DNA from: Chloroflexota bacterium
GTDB lineage: Bacteria; Chloroflexota; Dehalococcoidia; GIF9; UBA5629
Assembly: GCA_016875875.1 (NCBI GenBank)
Contig: VGOP01000002.1
Coordinates: forward strand, 1-64,000
DNA: 64,000 nucleotides
Reading direction: 5' to 3'
Position numbers and translations under genes: made by a program. This document shows, piece after piece, positions 20,243-28,232 of this stretch (positions are counted from its first letter, which is position 1; each line of letters opens with the position of its first letter). The notes beneath the pieces are model-generated. The model was not told the DNA's origin. It was given only the letters and a program-made list of their open reading frames with translations, and searched no databases.

Positions 20243-20955
20243 CTCTTTGGCGCGGGGATCTCATCCCAAGTTCGCCCCTCAAGTTCTCGGCCTGATTTCC
20301 TCTTACTTCTTCCTCCCCACTGCTTGAAGAAGAAAGATATTCCCACGTTCTGGCATTTATCCCGTATGTCGAGTACCCAAGACATTTCCATTTTCCTAGG
20401 CCGAGGACCAGACTCACCACCTACGATTACCCAGTCAATTCCTTCCAGATTAAGGCTAGGTATAGGTCCGAGGAGAGGTTCCAACGAGAGAAATTTGACT
20501 TTTGCCCCTGTATTACGAAGATGGTCTATTCGGAATGTATAATCCTCATTCTCGACGCTAACGCCCATCCAGACGTTTTCGGCCCAGGGCAGTTTTGAAT
20601 CTAACTCAACCAGTCTCTCAGTTCTCTTGGTTAATATCTGATAATTGTGCCAGCGAGCTGTTTTCATAGTGTCAAACGCGCTTAAAATAAACTCTTCAGA
20701 AACTTCTTCATGGAACAGGTCGCTCATCGAATTCACGAATATCATTTGTGGCTTTTTCCATTTGAGTGGGAGGCTGAGCAACTGATAATGCATGGTGGAC
20801 TTGAATCCATTGGCGTATCTACGGTGGCCCATTGCTTGCAGTCTTAATGCCATGCGCTCCGCATAGCAGTTCTTGCAAGCGGGACTGACTTTACTGCAGC
20901 CAGTCACCGGGTTCCATGTCGATTGTGTCCATTCTATTGACGATAACGCGGCCAT
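20230..20955 (-). CDS. DUF5131 (phage Gp37/Gp68) family three-Cys protein
   Basis: The 241-residue protein has the cysteine motif TGCSKVSPACKNCYAERMA near residue 18 (C-x7-C-x2-C), followed by IFVNSMSDLFHE, ILTKRTERL, WMGVSVEN, FLSLEPLLGPI and WVIVGGESGPRPRKM, all typical of the Gp37/Gp68 family. The motif resembles a radical-SAM-like cluster site, though with unusual spacing; the reaction is unknown. It lies 10 bases downstream of tcmP, the usual pairing for this family. Its 3' end runs into esterase remnant A. Confidence 0.88.
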   Translation of the reverse strand: MAALSSIEWTQSTWNPVTGCSKVSPACKNCYAERMALRLQAMGHRRYANGFKSTMHYQLLSLPLKWKKPQMIFVNSMSDLFHEEVSEEFILSAFDTMKTARWHNYQILTKRTERLVELDSKLPWAENVWMGVSVENEDYTFRIDHLRNTGAKVKFLSLEPLLGPIPSLNLEGIDWVIVGGESGPRPRKMEMSWVLDIRDKCQNVGISFFFKQWGGRSKRKSGRELEGRTWDEIPAPKSQNL

Positions 20956-20965
20956 AAAGCAATGC

Positions 20966-21793
20966 CTACCTAGTGTACTTTTTGAAAATATCTTTAACTA
21001 TATCTTTAACTATTTTATCAGCCACCCATTGTTGAGAAGCGAAGAAAAGGTAGTATATGACAGAACCCCGCGAGTTGCGCATCGCAAGTGGTTGCGGCAC
21101 GTATTCGAATCCCGCGACTTCGAGTAATCTTTTTCGAAAAGCTTGCGCAATCGTCTTATTGGTCATCTTTAATTCCTTGTCCCCTCCAAATAGACTAGGT
21201 ACTTGGCTATAGGCAACAGTTCTCCAGGATTCGTCACCCCAATATGCATTCATGCGCTCGATATCCGCCCTGTCCACACCATCGACATTTCGCCAGAATA
21301 CATTACGATTCATGTCTGCTACTGGGAAGTTCAGGAACATATCAATAGTTTTCATTTGTCCAGCAGTCTCTATTACTTGCCAGTTAAGATGAAGACCATA
21401 CGGATCAAGGAGACAAAGGCCCCTACGATAATCCCTGTACTGCACTTTTGGGAATACTTCTTTGAGTAATTTCTCATTGCAGTCGCCCTCGTAGATGTGG
21501 ACCTCAGGTCTGTGCGATGTATTCTTTGTCAGTTCTGAGACCTTGGAACTATCTATGTCAATGAAAAAGTACTCTTTAAAAGGAGGGACAATCTCAAGGG
21601 CGATTATTGGACTTCCAGGTATCAAATCTCCCGTCCGCCTAGAAATATGCCTACCAGCTCCAGCAAAGGCATCGATGTAAACGTGATATAGGTTTGTATT
21701 AGTAAGAATCGTGGAGTATGCCTGTGCGTATTGTCGCAGGATGTCAAGCTTGATTTCTGACCAATAGCCGATTCTGTCTAATTTCAAGCCCAT
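20966..21793 (-). CDS. tcmP: Three-Cys-motif partner protein TcmP
   Basis: The protein matches TcmP (TIGR04474): WSEIKLDILRQYAQAYSTIL at the N-terminus, YIDAFAGAGRH, PGSPIIALEIVPPFKEYFFI, LLDPYGLHLNW and DMFLNFPVADMNRN. The layout recalls a Rossmann methyltransferase-like fold with a SAM-type FAGAG loop. It is always found next to a three-Cys protein, here the DUF5131 gene. A TATAAT box ends only 11 bases before the ATG and there is no SD, so the mRNA is probably leaderless. Confidence 0.88.
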   Translation of the reverse strand: MGLKLDRIGYWSEIKLDILRQYAQAYSTILTNTNLYHVYIDAFAGAGRHISRRTGDLIPGSPIIALEIVPPFKEYFFIDIDSSKVSELTKNTSHRPEVHIYEGDCNEKLLKEVFPKVQYRDYRRGLCLLDPYGLHLNWQVIETAGQMKTIDMFLNFPVADMNRNVFWRNVDGVDRADIERMNAYWGDESWRTVAYSQVPSLFGGDKELKMTNKTIAQAFRKRLLEVAGFEYVPQPLAMRNSRGSVIYYLFFASQQWVADKIVKDIVKDIFKKYTR

Positions 21794-21804
21794 GTCTGGG
21801 GCAC

Positions 21805-21833
21805 ATTATAGCCTCAATAGTAATACGCAACAA
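21805..21833 (-). promoter_or_regulatory. Promoter giving a leaderless tcmP transcript
   Basis: The -10 TATAAT is at 21810-21805 and a partial -35 TTGTTG at 21833-21828, with a 17-bp spacer. Predicted start of transcription is near 21798, about five bases before the ATG at 21793. Confidence 0.5.
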
Positions 21834-21855
21834 GCTCGGCCGAGTAAATGAGGCA

Positions 21856-21984
21856 ATGCTACTTCATCGGATGTTCTTGGAAGAATTGCCAGATTACCTC
21901 GCTGGCGTTGAATTCCCGGGATGTCTTGCCAATCACTGATTCCGGCAGGTACTGTAAGCCGCCGGGCCAGGTATGCCCGTCGCC
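21856..21984 (-). pseudogene. Esterase 3'-end remnant, copy B
   Basis: About 129 bases are roughly 91% identical by my count to 24353-24481 in the intact esterase. On the minus strand it reads GHTWPGGLQYLPESVIGKTS, then REFNASEVIWQFFQEHPMK and a stop. It thus keeps the catalytic-histidine segment, the frame and the stop codon, but no N-terminal part. It separates the TcmP module from the RNA helicase operon. Confidence 0.87.
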
Positions 21985-22142
21985 AGGGCTCCCGAAAGAA
22001 TATATGGCTAAGGTGCCTGGGATAGACAGAATATAGCTACGCGATACGATGTTTTGTTACCCGGCAAAATGTCTTTCTGTTACTAATCCTATCATTTGGT
22101 GATATGCGCCGTCGTAATTGACCTGGGGAGCGGATGTATTTG

Positions 22143-23282
22143 TTATCTGGCGGCAGCGGGCTCCGAGTAATCAAAGCCTTGCAGTTTCCGGCGCTCCAGT
22201 TTTGCCTGGAGAATAAGCTCAAGAGCCCGGACCTTGGCTGTATCGGCACCGGTGATAAAGGTTAAGGCATCGCCGTTTTTTTCAACACGTCCGGTGCGGC
22301 CGATGCGGTGCGTGTAGGCATCCGTGGTCTCAGGCATGTCGTAATTTATGACGTGCGAAATACTCAATACGTCAATGCCGCGGGCGGCGATGTCGGTCGC
22401 TACCAGGATTTTAACCGAGCCGTCACGAAAGCCATCGATGGCAGCCTGACGCCTGCCCTGAGTCAGGTTGCCCTGCAATGAGGTGGCTCTGAACCCGGCT
22501 CTTTTCAGCTGCTGCATGACACGCTCGGTGCGGTGTTTGGTACGCGTGAAGACAAGTACCGACTCCGTTTCGATGTGCCGTAAGAGCTCTATCAGCAGCG
22601 CAGTCTTGCGATGCTGCTCAACCGGGTACAGCGCGTGCGATACCGTGAGTGCCGGCGCCGTGCGGCCGATTTGAACCGTAACCGGCTGGTGCAGGACATC
22701 CTGGACCAGACGCCGGATATCGTCAGGCATGGTGGCCGAGAAAAGGAGCGTCTGGCGCTGTTTGGTGAGACATTTCAAAATACTACGAATGTCCGGCAGA
22801 AAGCCCATGTCAAACATCCGGTCCGCCTCGTCGATAACAAGAACTTCCACATGCGATAAATCGATTGTGCCCTTCCAGATGTGGTCCAGCAGGCGGCCGG
22901 GACAGGCAACAGCTATTTCGACCCCGTCGCGCAGCCCCTGCATTTGTTGCTGCATGCTCACCCCACCGTAAATAGCGATGCTTCGCAGTCGGGTTTGACT
23001 GCCCAGGTCAGTAATAGCCTCGCAGGTTTGCTCAGCGAGTTCACGCGTGGGCGAGATTATGAGAGCATTGACCCGCCCCCTGGGGGACTGCAGCAGACGC
23101 TGCAAAATGGGCAGCACGAAGGCGGCTGTCTTGCCGGTGCCGGTCTGTGCCAGGCCGATGACATCACGGCCCTGCATTATGGGAGGGATGGCTCTAACCT
23201 GGATGGGTGTGGGCGTAGTATAACCAAGCGCTCGCACACCGGCTATAACGCTCGGATGAAAATTAAATGCTTCGAAATTCAC
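22143..23282 (-). CDS. DEAD-box RNA helicase, RhlE-like
   Basis: The 379-residue helicase has the Q motif (FNFHPSVIAGVRALGYTTPT, PIQ), motif I AQTGTGKTAAFVLP, Ia PTRELAEQ, II VIDEADRMFDMGF, III FSATMP, V ATDIAARGIDV and VI HRIGRTGR. The C-terminal tail after domain 2 is short. The start is GTG 23282 with AAGGAG five bases upstream; a longer frame to 23324 lacks an SD. It is the last gene of a four-gene operon with RRM, S21 and zinc-ribbon proteins, a set that suggests cold or ribosome stress response. Confidence 0.93.
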   Translation of the reverse strand: MNFEAFNFHPSVIAGVRALGYTTPTPIQVRAIPPIMQGRDVIGLAQTGTGKTAAFVLPILQRLLQSPRGRVNALIISPTRELAEQTCEAITDLGSQTRLRSIAIYGGVSMQQQMQGLRDGVEIAVACPGRLLDHIWKGTIDLSHVEVLVIDEADRMFDMGFLPDIRSILKCLTKQRQTLLFSATMPDDIRRLVQDVLHQPVTVQIGRTAPALTVSHALYPVEQHRKTALLIELLRHIETESVLVFTRTKHRTERVMQQLKRAGFRATSLQGNLTQGRRQAAIDGFRDGSVKILVATDIAARGIDVLSISHVINYDMPETTDAYTHRIGRTGRVEKNGDALTFITGADTAKVRALELILQAKLERRKLQGFDYSEPAAAR

Positions 23283-23344
23283 AAAAACTCCTTGAAAAGT
23301 TATTTTTAACTGATTGGTGTCCAATTTGGGAGAGGCGATTCAAC

Positions 23345-23674
23345 TTAGGCCTGGTGTCCTTGCTGTCTTTTGTTATGATAACGGCTAACTCTCTTGCTAT
23401 TTAAGAACCATTTATCTTTGTTGTCCGAAAGGGGAAGAGCCGAGATAACTTCAATTACCCGGCCACCTATTTCTTTGCCTTTGAGGTTGAAAACTGCGGC
23501 TTCGCCTTCTACCTTCGAGTCCATTTCAACAAAGGCATATAGCCGCGGTTGTCTGCTGCCGGTGTATTTGTCATTTATGAGGCTGACGGATTTCACCTGC
23601 CCGAAAACCGAGAATTCCCTCCGGAGCTCGTCTTCGGTCAACTCAAGCGGTAAGTTACCCACATAGATATTCAT
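23345..23674 (-). CDS. RRM-domain RNA-binding protein
   Basis: The 109-residue protein is one RNA recognition motif: RNP2 MNIYVGNLPL at the N-terminus and RNP1-like RLYAFVEM near 45-52, then a short basic tail (SKRVSRYHNKRQQGHQA). Such small RRM proteins in bacteria bind single-stranded RNA and are often cold-induced. It lies between the S21 gene (12 bases away) and the helicase. Confidence 0.9.
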   Translation of the reverse strand: MNIYVGNLPLELTEDELRREFSVFGQVKSVSLINDKYTGSRQPRLYAFVEMDSKVEGEAAVFNLKGKEIGGRVIEVISALPLSDNKDKWFLNSKRVSRYHNKRQQGHQA

Positions 23675-23685
23675 GATGGAACCCC

Positions 23686-23886
23686 CTAGCGCGGTCCTCT
23701 ATTAGCCTGCTGCCGTCTCCGCCGGGCGCTGTTTCTTGATTTTATCCGGTAAGCGTCTCTCTTGGACACGAAGCGGAGATTGGCTTTCGCCTCACGCATG
23801 ATTCCACTTAGCTGCACCTGCTTCTGAAAGCGACGCAGCAGAGCATCCTGGGATTCACCCTGACGTATCTGTACTTCTACCGACAT
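23686..23886 (-). CDS. rpsU: 30S ribosomal protein bS21
   Basis: The 66-residue basic protein shows the bS21 pattern VEVQIRQGESQDALLRRFQK, then GIMREAKANLRFVSKRDAYR and an arginine-rich tail. It binds near the anti-SD end of 16S rRNA and affects initiation. The position between a zinc-ribbon gene and RRM/helicase genes, rather than with dnaG/rpoD, points to regulation with RNA-remodelling functions. Confidence 0.93.
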   Translation of the reverse strand: MSVEVQIRQGESQDALLRRFQKQVQLSGIMREAKANLRFVSKRDAYRIKSRNSARRRRQQANRGPR

Positions 23887-23906
23887 AATAAATCACCTAA
23901 TTCTAG

Positions 23907-24134
23907 TCAGACTAGTAAACTGGCCAGCCGGGCCTGCGCACGGCCTAAAATCTGGCCTGAGGAGCTGTAGCAACTGTTTACGTAGTGTCCTGATTTCCTT
24001 GCCTGACGGCAGGAGGGGCAGCGTTTGGGCTCGTTAGTAAAGCCTTTGGATGCGAAAAACCCTTGCTCATCAGTGCTGAAATTGAAATTAGTCCCGCAAG
24101 CGGTGCAGTGGAGCGTCTTGTCCTGAAAATTCAT
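23907..24134 (-). CDS. Zinc-ribbon protein (probable zinc-ribbon domain)
   Basis: Residues 1-45 hold two CxxC pairs, LHCTACGTNF and KRCPSCRQAR, typical of the small bacterial probable-zinc-ribbon (PF13451-like) proteins found near cold-shock genes. The C-terminus (GQILGRAQARLASLLV) is not conserved-looking. It is the first gene of the operon, after a leader of about 107 bases. Confidence 0.82.
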   Translation of the reverse strand: MNFQDKTLHCTACGTNFNFSTDEQGFFASKGFTNEPKRCPSCRQARKSGHYVNSCYSSSGQILGRAQARLASLLV

Positions 24135-24247
24135 TGGATACCTCTTCTCTTCTAAATTTTAGTTAGAGTTCGGTCATCCAATGCTTAAAATAAATCTGAG
24201 CGGATTCTAAGAAGCTTGTAACAACCTAAACTGGAACTACTTCAACC

Positions 24248-24276
24248 ATTATACGCTAAAACGTGCCTTATGTAAA
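24248..24276 (-). promoter_or_regulatory. Promoter of the zinc-ribbon/rpsU/RRM/helicase operon
   Basis: -35 TTTACA (24276-24271) and -10 TATAAT (24253-24248) are spaced by 17 bp. Transcription from about 24241 leaves an untranslated leader of roughly 107 bases, long enough for a structured cold-shock-type 5' UTR. Confidence 0.65.
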
Positions 24277-24323
24277 ATTTCTGCGGGGTCACCTGTACTC
24301 CGGGCTACTTTTTACAGTGTGCT

Positions 24324-24442
24324 ACTTCCCTTTGTAGTAACAAAATGACGGAACGTTACTCCATCGGATGTTCTTTGAAGAATTGCCAGATTACCTCGCT
24401 GGCGTTGAATTCCCGGGATGTCTTGCCGATAATTGATTCGGG
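24324..24442. repeat. Esterase 3' end shared with remnants A and B, copy C
   Basis: This is the source-type copy inside and just beyond the intact esterase gene. Copy A (20123-20242) matches it including about 34 bases downstream of the stop. Copy B (21856-21984) matches the coding part and extends further into the gene. Confidence 0.88.
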
Positions 24443-25324
24443 CAGGTACTGTAATCCACCGGGCCAGGTGTGCCCGCCACCTTCTATGGCGTAAAGAACC
24501 ACTTCAGCGCCACCTTCGCAGCCTCCGTAGACTTCCGTCCGCACTGTGGTGCCATCGGAGGGGTCTTTGTCCGGCAGTTGTGTGATAACCGGCGATGAGG
24601 AGCACTGGTTCTTCTCAACCCAGAATTTGACTGTATCGGCTACAGACAGGACTACCCCGTATGTGTTTCTCCCCAGGCGGATTTCGCCACCTTCCCAGCG
24701 CTCAAGGGGGTCGTCGGTCCCGTTGATTATCAAAACTGGCATCGGCCGTGATGGCGACCATACTGGCGCCTTGTTTACCGGTATGTTGCTGGCAACAGGA
24801 GAGATAGCCGCTATTTTCTGGGATAGTTCGCAGCCAAGGCGGTGCGACATCATGCCTCCGTTGGATATGCCGGTTACATAAACCCTTTTGGCATCAATAT
24901 TCAGTTCATGTGAAAGTTGGTCTATCAGAGCAGATATAAAGCCGACGTCATCAGTGTTTTCAACGTGGGACTGCCATTGTACCCCCCTGCCGTCGTTCCA
25001 GTGCTTTCCGAAGCCATCAGGGTAGACAATGATGAAATTCTCTCTGTCGGCAACGGCATTGAAGCCGGTGAGTTTGACCATGCCCTGGCCTGTGCCTCCG
25101 CCGCCGTGCAGCACAATGACCAGCGGGGTCGGTTGGCTCGGGTCATAGGAACTGCTGATGTGGACGCTGTAGGTGCGTTCCAGCCCTCCACTAACGATTG
25201 ATTCCGAGTAATCATGTTTTACCGTACTGGAATAATCGGTGCCGGGCGTACAGCTAAAGCTCTGCAAGGCAAAGACCAGCACCAGAATCAGGAAAACCAG
25301 GCAGGATAATCTTTTTGTGTTCAT
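24356..25324 (-). CDS. Secreted PHB depolymerase-like esterase (LpqC family)
   Basis: A signal segment (LVFLILVLVFALQSFSC) with a possible lipobox cysteine leads an alpha/beta-hydrolase. It has an oxyanion region VIVLHGGGGTGQGM, nucleophile elbow VTGISNGGMMS, acid in IINGTDDPLERW and catalytic histidine in GGGHTWPGG. Family members cleave polyhydroxyalkanoates or feruloyl-type esters outside the cell; the substrate is not known here. ATG 25324 is preferred to a TTG four codons earlier. A TTGACA at 25373-25368 with TTTAAA 15 bases downstream may be its promoter. Its 3' end occurs twice more to the left. Confidence 0.9.
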   Translation of the reverse strand: MNTKRLSCLVFLILVLVFALQSFSCTPGTDYSSTVKHDYSESIVSGGLERTYSVHISSSYDPSQPTPLVIVLHGGGGTGQGMVKLTGFNAVADRENFIIVYPDGFGKHWNDGRGVQWQSHVENTDDVGFISALIDQLSHELNIDAKRVYVTGISNGGMMSHRLGCELSQKIAAISPVASNIPVNKAPVWSPSRPMPVLIINGTDDPLERWEGGEIRLGRNTYGVVLSVADTVKFWVEKNQCSSSPVITQLPDKDPSDGTTVRTEVYGGCEGGAEVVLYAIEGGGHTWPGGLQYLPESIIGKTSREFNASEVIWQFFKEHPME

Positions 25325-25390
25325 TATTTTGCTCAATTTCCCGCACTTTAAATGTCTGTGCCGCCTTTGTCAAGCTCTTAACAGCAAAAA

Positions 25391-25419
25391 TTGCCAATCA
25401 GCGAATTGAGGTGTAAAAT
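25391..25419 (+). promoter_or_regulatory. Promoter of the FAD oxidoreductase gene
   Basis: -35 TTGCCA and -10 TAAAAT (each five of six consensus) are 17 bp apart. The expected start of transcription is about 60 bases before the ATG at 25487. Confidence 0.55.
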
Positions 25420-25486
25420 GCCATAATGCCTGGCGCAGGTAAGCCAGGATATGGCAGGTACCCTTCATCCAAAAGAGGAGAAAAAA

Positions 25487-27031
25487 ATGTCTGCGAAAAT
25501 CTCCAACAATTATGATGTCATAGTAGTTGGCTGCGGGATAGCCGGGTCGGTTGTCGGTGCCATATTATCAAATATGGAACATAAGAAGGTTCTCATTCTT
25601 GAGGCTTCGTCGCAGATTGGGGGGCGTGCTACATCATTCCGCGGAGAAGGTATTATAGATGCCGACGAGTTCCGTAAAACGCTGGCGCTGTCTGCTCACT
25701 CCTGGGTTAGTGATAGGACTGAGCCTGATCTGCCCACGCTGATAAAGAAGAAGATGCTTAATGGATATGTCCTCGAAGCTGGTGGCAGGGGCGCCTGGTA
25801 CACCAACCGGGGACGTGTAAGCCATGCCCTGGCACTGTTTAATAAGGCTTCGATTTTCTATCCCAACGTAGGCTTTGTGTGGTATGACCATGACTGGAAG
25901 CCTTACATCGTGGGCAGGAGAGAGAAGTATGGCTGGATGAGCGATGAAGATTACGCTGAGATGGTGAAGGTCCATAAGCGCAAGTTCCTGGTACGTACCA
26001 TAGCTGAAGCTGAAAAACTCGACCATGTGACCTTGAAAGATTGGGTGGAAGGGATAACTGAAAGCGAACTGGCACAAGAATTCCACTATGCCATGGGGAC
26101 TTTCCAGACAATCATTAATGACCCGGCGCTAAACGCTGCTGGAGAGAATTTGAAGGTATTTTTACAAGTCCAGGAAACTGGTGTGCATATTACCAATGGT
26201 TCCTGGGCTTTCGCCGGGGCACCCGGGCACCGTTTCATTACCGAGGGTTTTGCTGCCGTGGTCAAAGACGCTGAAGGCGACATAGTTACAAATGCTAGGG
26301 TCAAAGAGGTTATCATCCATAATGGAAAAGCGGCTGGCGTTGTGGCTGAAATTGATGGTAAAATCATGGAAATAAAATCCCCCGTGGTAGTCTGCACTGC
26401 CCCGCCAAAGGCATTGCTGAAAATCTTGCACGAGAGCCTGCTACCAGCGGATTTTGTTAGATTAACTAAAAAGATAATACATACTTCTATGGTTGCCGGC
26501 CAGTTCGGCATGACTAAACCGATTAATACTTTCTGTGAGCTTGAGGTAGACCCCAGGTCTTTTTACCATACCTCGATGTTGATTCCCGAGAGCGAAGGGC
26601 TGTTCCGGGGCAATGTTCCACTTGACATAGTGGCTATGTCTGCAATTGCACCCACAAGTGCCCCCGAAGGCAAGCATCTGCTGGGTATGGCCAGCAGTAT
26701 CCTGGATACCGAAGCCCATGATAAGAAGAAAGTGGATATAGTGATTGACAGGATGTTGAAGTTTGCGGATACTGTATTTTCGGGCTGGCGAAAATCGCTG
26801 GAGTTCATGTTGTTTGCCGTTGGAGATACCTGCATACTGTGGCGGCACCCAGAAGATGAGTGGGTGGATGTGAAATGCCCCACCGTCGAAGGGCTGTATT
26901 TTGCCGGGGATACATACGGCAAACGTCTTAACGAAGGGGGCATCGAGGGCGCTGCCCACTCCGGGTTTATCTGTGCCAGCGCCATAGCCGGCAAGGACTA
27001 CCTGCAGCTACTGCCGCCGGTCTTCCGTTGA
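25487..27031 (+). CDS. FAD-dependent oxidoreductase, phytoene desaturase-like
   Basis: The N-terminal dinucleotide fold YDVIVVGCGIAGSVVGAIL leads into LEASSQIGGRATSFRG. The C-terminal FAD motif is VEGLYFAGDTYGKRLNEGGI, followed by EGAAHSGFICASAI. This is the amino-oxidase/carotenoid-desaturase-like group, 514 residues. Substrate unknown; carotenoid genes are not seen nearby. ATG 25487 has AGAGGAG seven bases upstream. It is followed by an FKBP lipoprotein in the same direction. Confidence 0.85.
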   Translation: MSAKISNNYDVIVVGCGIAGSVVGAILSNMEHKKVLILEASSQIGGRATSFRGEGIIDADEFRKTLALSAHSWVSDRTEPDLPTLIKKKMLNGYVLEAGGRGAWYTNRGRVSHALALFNKASIFYPNVGFVWYDHDWKPYIVGRREKYGWMSDEDYAEMVKVHKRKFLVRTIAEAEKLDHVTLKDWVEGITESELAQEFHYAMGTFQTIINDPALNAAGENLKVFLQVQETGVHITNGSWAFAGAPGHRFITEGFAAVVKDAEGDIVTNARVKEVIIHNGKAAGVVAEIDGKIMEIKSPVVVCTAPPKALLKILHESLLPADFVRLTKKIIHTSMVAGQFGMTKPINTFCELEVDPRSFYHTSMLIPESEGLFRGNVPLDIVAMSAIAPTSAPEGKHLLGMASSILDTEAHDKKKVDIVIDRMLKFADTVFSGWRKSLEFMLFAVGDTCILWRHPEDEWVDVKCPTVEGLYFAGDTYGKRLNEGGIEGAAHSGFICASAIAGKDYLQLLPPVFR

Positions 27032-27067
27032 CCGGAAGCTTAATATATATAAAGATTGGAGGTTAGT

Positions 27068-27565
27068 GTGTTTAAAATCAGCTACATTGTTCTAGCGGTA
27101 ATTCTGATGATTGGAGTGATGATGACAGGATGTAATGCAGCCCAAGCCAAGAATGGCGATACCGTTCAAGTGCACTATACTTTAAAACTGGCAGACGGAA
27201 CCGTATCTCAGTCATCAATTGGGAGTGAACCTTTGGAGTTTACTTTGGGTGCAGGTCAGATGATTCCTGGGTTTGAAAAAGCTGTTCTGGGTATGAAAGT
27301 TGGTGAAAAGAAAACCGTTATCATCCCATCAGATGAGGCCTACGGACCATATCGTGATGACATGATGCTGGAAGTATCCCGAAAAGAACTTCCCAGTGGC
27401 ATAACTCCGGAGGTTGGCCAGAGATTGGGGATGAGGCGACCGGATGGTGGAACAAGCCTGGTCACTATTATCAGTGTCTCTGACAACACGGTCACTTTAG
27501 ATACCAACCATCCTCTTGCCGGGAGAGACCTGACTTTTGAAATTGAGCTGGTAAAAATACAGTAA
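27068..27565 (+). CDS. FKBP-type peptidyl-prolyl isomerase lipoprotein
   Basis: A 165-residue protein: lipoprotein signal (YIVLAVILMIGVMMTGC), then one FKBP domain with VQVHYTLKLADGT, EPLEFTLGAGQMIPGFEKAV, GMKVGEKKTVIIP and AYGPYRDD. The later SlyD-like flap contains RLGMRRPDGG. It would help folding of exported proteins on the outer face of the membrane. GTG 27068 is chosen: GGAGG lies five bases upstream, while the in-frame TTG at 27056 precedes that SD. Confidence 0.9.
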   Translation: MFKISYIVLAVILMIGVMMTGCNAAQAKNGDTVQVHYTLKLADGTVSQSSIGSEPLEFTLGAGQMIPGFEKAVLGMKVGEKKTVIIPSDEAYGPYRDDMMLEVSRKELPSGITPEVGQRLGMRRPDGGTSLVTIISVSDNTVTLDTNHPLAGRDLTFEIELVKIQ

Positions 27566-27624
27566 ATTGTCTAATCGCCCTTTAGGTATCATCACTCAAA
27601 TCAACCGAAATCGAAGGGAAAATA

Positions 27625-28200
27625 ATGAAGATTCTGGCTATTGTTGGCAGTCCCAGACCTGGAGGGAATACCAGCTACCTTGTTGACCAGGCGCTCAAGG
27701 AAGCAGCCACCCACGGTTTTGAGACGGAGAAGATTATTTTGACTAAATATCGAGTAAGCCCCTGCGATGGGCATGAGAACTGTGCTTCGTTTTCAGCTTG
27801 CAAGCATGATGACGATGCCCCTATGATTCTGGATAAATTTATTAGCGCAGATGGAATCATTCTGGGCAGTCCGGTCTATTACTATAATATGACGGCTCAA
27901 ATGAAAGCCTTTGTCGACCGAAACTATTTCCTCTACACCCACGAAATTTCCCCTAAAATGTTTTGTGCTGGTTTGATTGTAATTGGTGGTGGGGCTGGTC
28001 TGGAGCATACCGTCAGGGCATTGAGACGGTTCGTGAAGCTATCCGCCGATATTCCCGATGATAGGATAGTAACGGTCACCGGGTACGCCAGCAAACCTGG
28101 CGAAGTAAAAAGTAGCCCGTCCTTAATCGAGGAAGCGCGAAAGCTGGGCGGGCGGCTGGCGGAGATATTGACCTCGGCCCACAGCCCGAAATCAGTATAG
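27625..28200 (+). CDS. NADPH-dependent FMN reductase-like flavoprotein
   Basis: The flavodoxin-like fold has the FMN phosphate loop GSPRPGGNTSYLVDQ and the isoalloxazine-binding GSPVYYYNMTAQMKAFVDR. Between them DGHENCASFSACKHDDD carries cysteines as in iron-sulfur flavoproteins, but without their compact four-cysteine motif. It probably reduces quinones, metals or serves as an electron carrier. It is 191 residues and appears to be transcribed alone. Confidence 0.82.
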   Translation: MKILAIVGSPRPGGNTSYLVDQALKEAATHGFETEKIILTKYRVSPCDGHENCASFSACKHDDDAPMILDKFISADGIILGSPVYYYNMTAQMKAFVDRNYFLYTHEISPKMFCAGLIVIGGGAGLEHTVRALRRFVKLSADIPDDRIVTVTGYASKPGEVKSSPSLIEEARKLGGRLAEILTSAHSPKSV

Positions 28201-28232
28201 TTGCCTTTCTTTTCGTTACCTTTTCGGTGAGC

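Noticed and set aside
20153-20542. Plus-strand open frame of 129 codons over the DUF5131 gene
   Set aside because: It is the complement of a clear minus-strand family gene and has no SD or family match.
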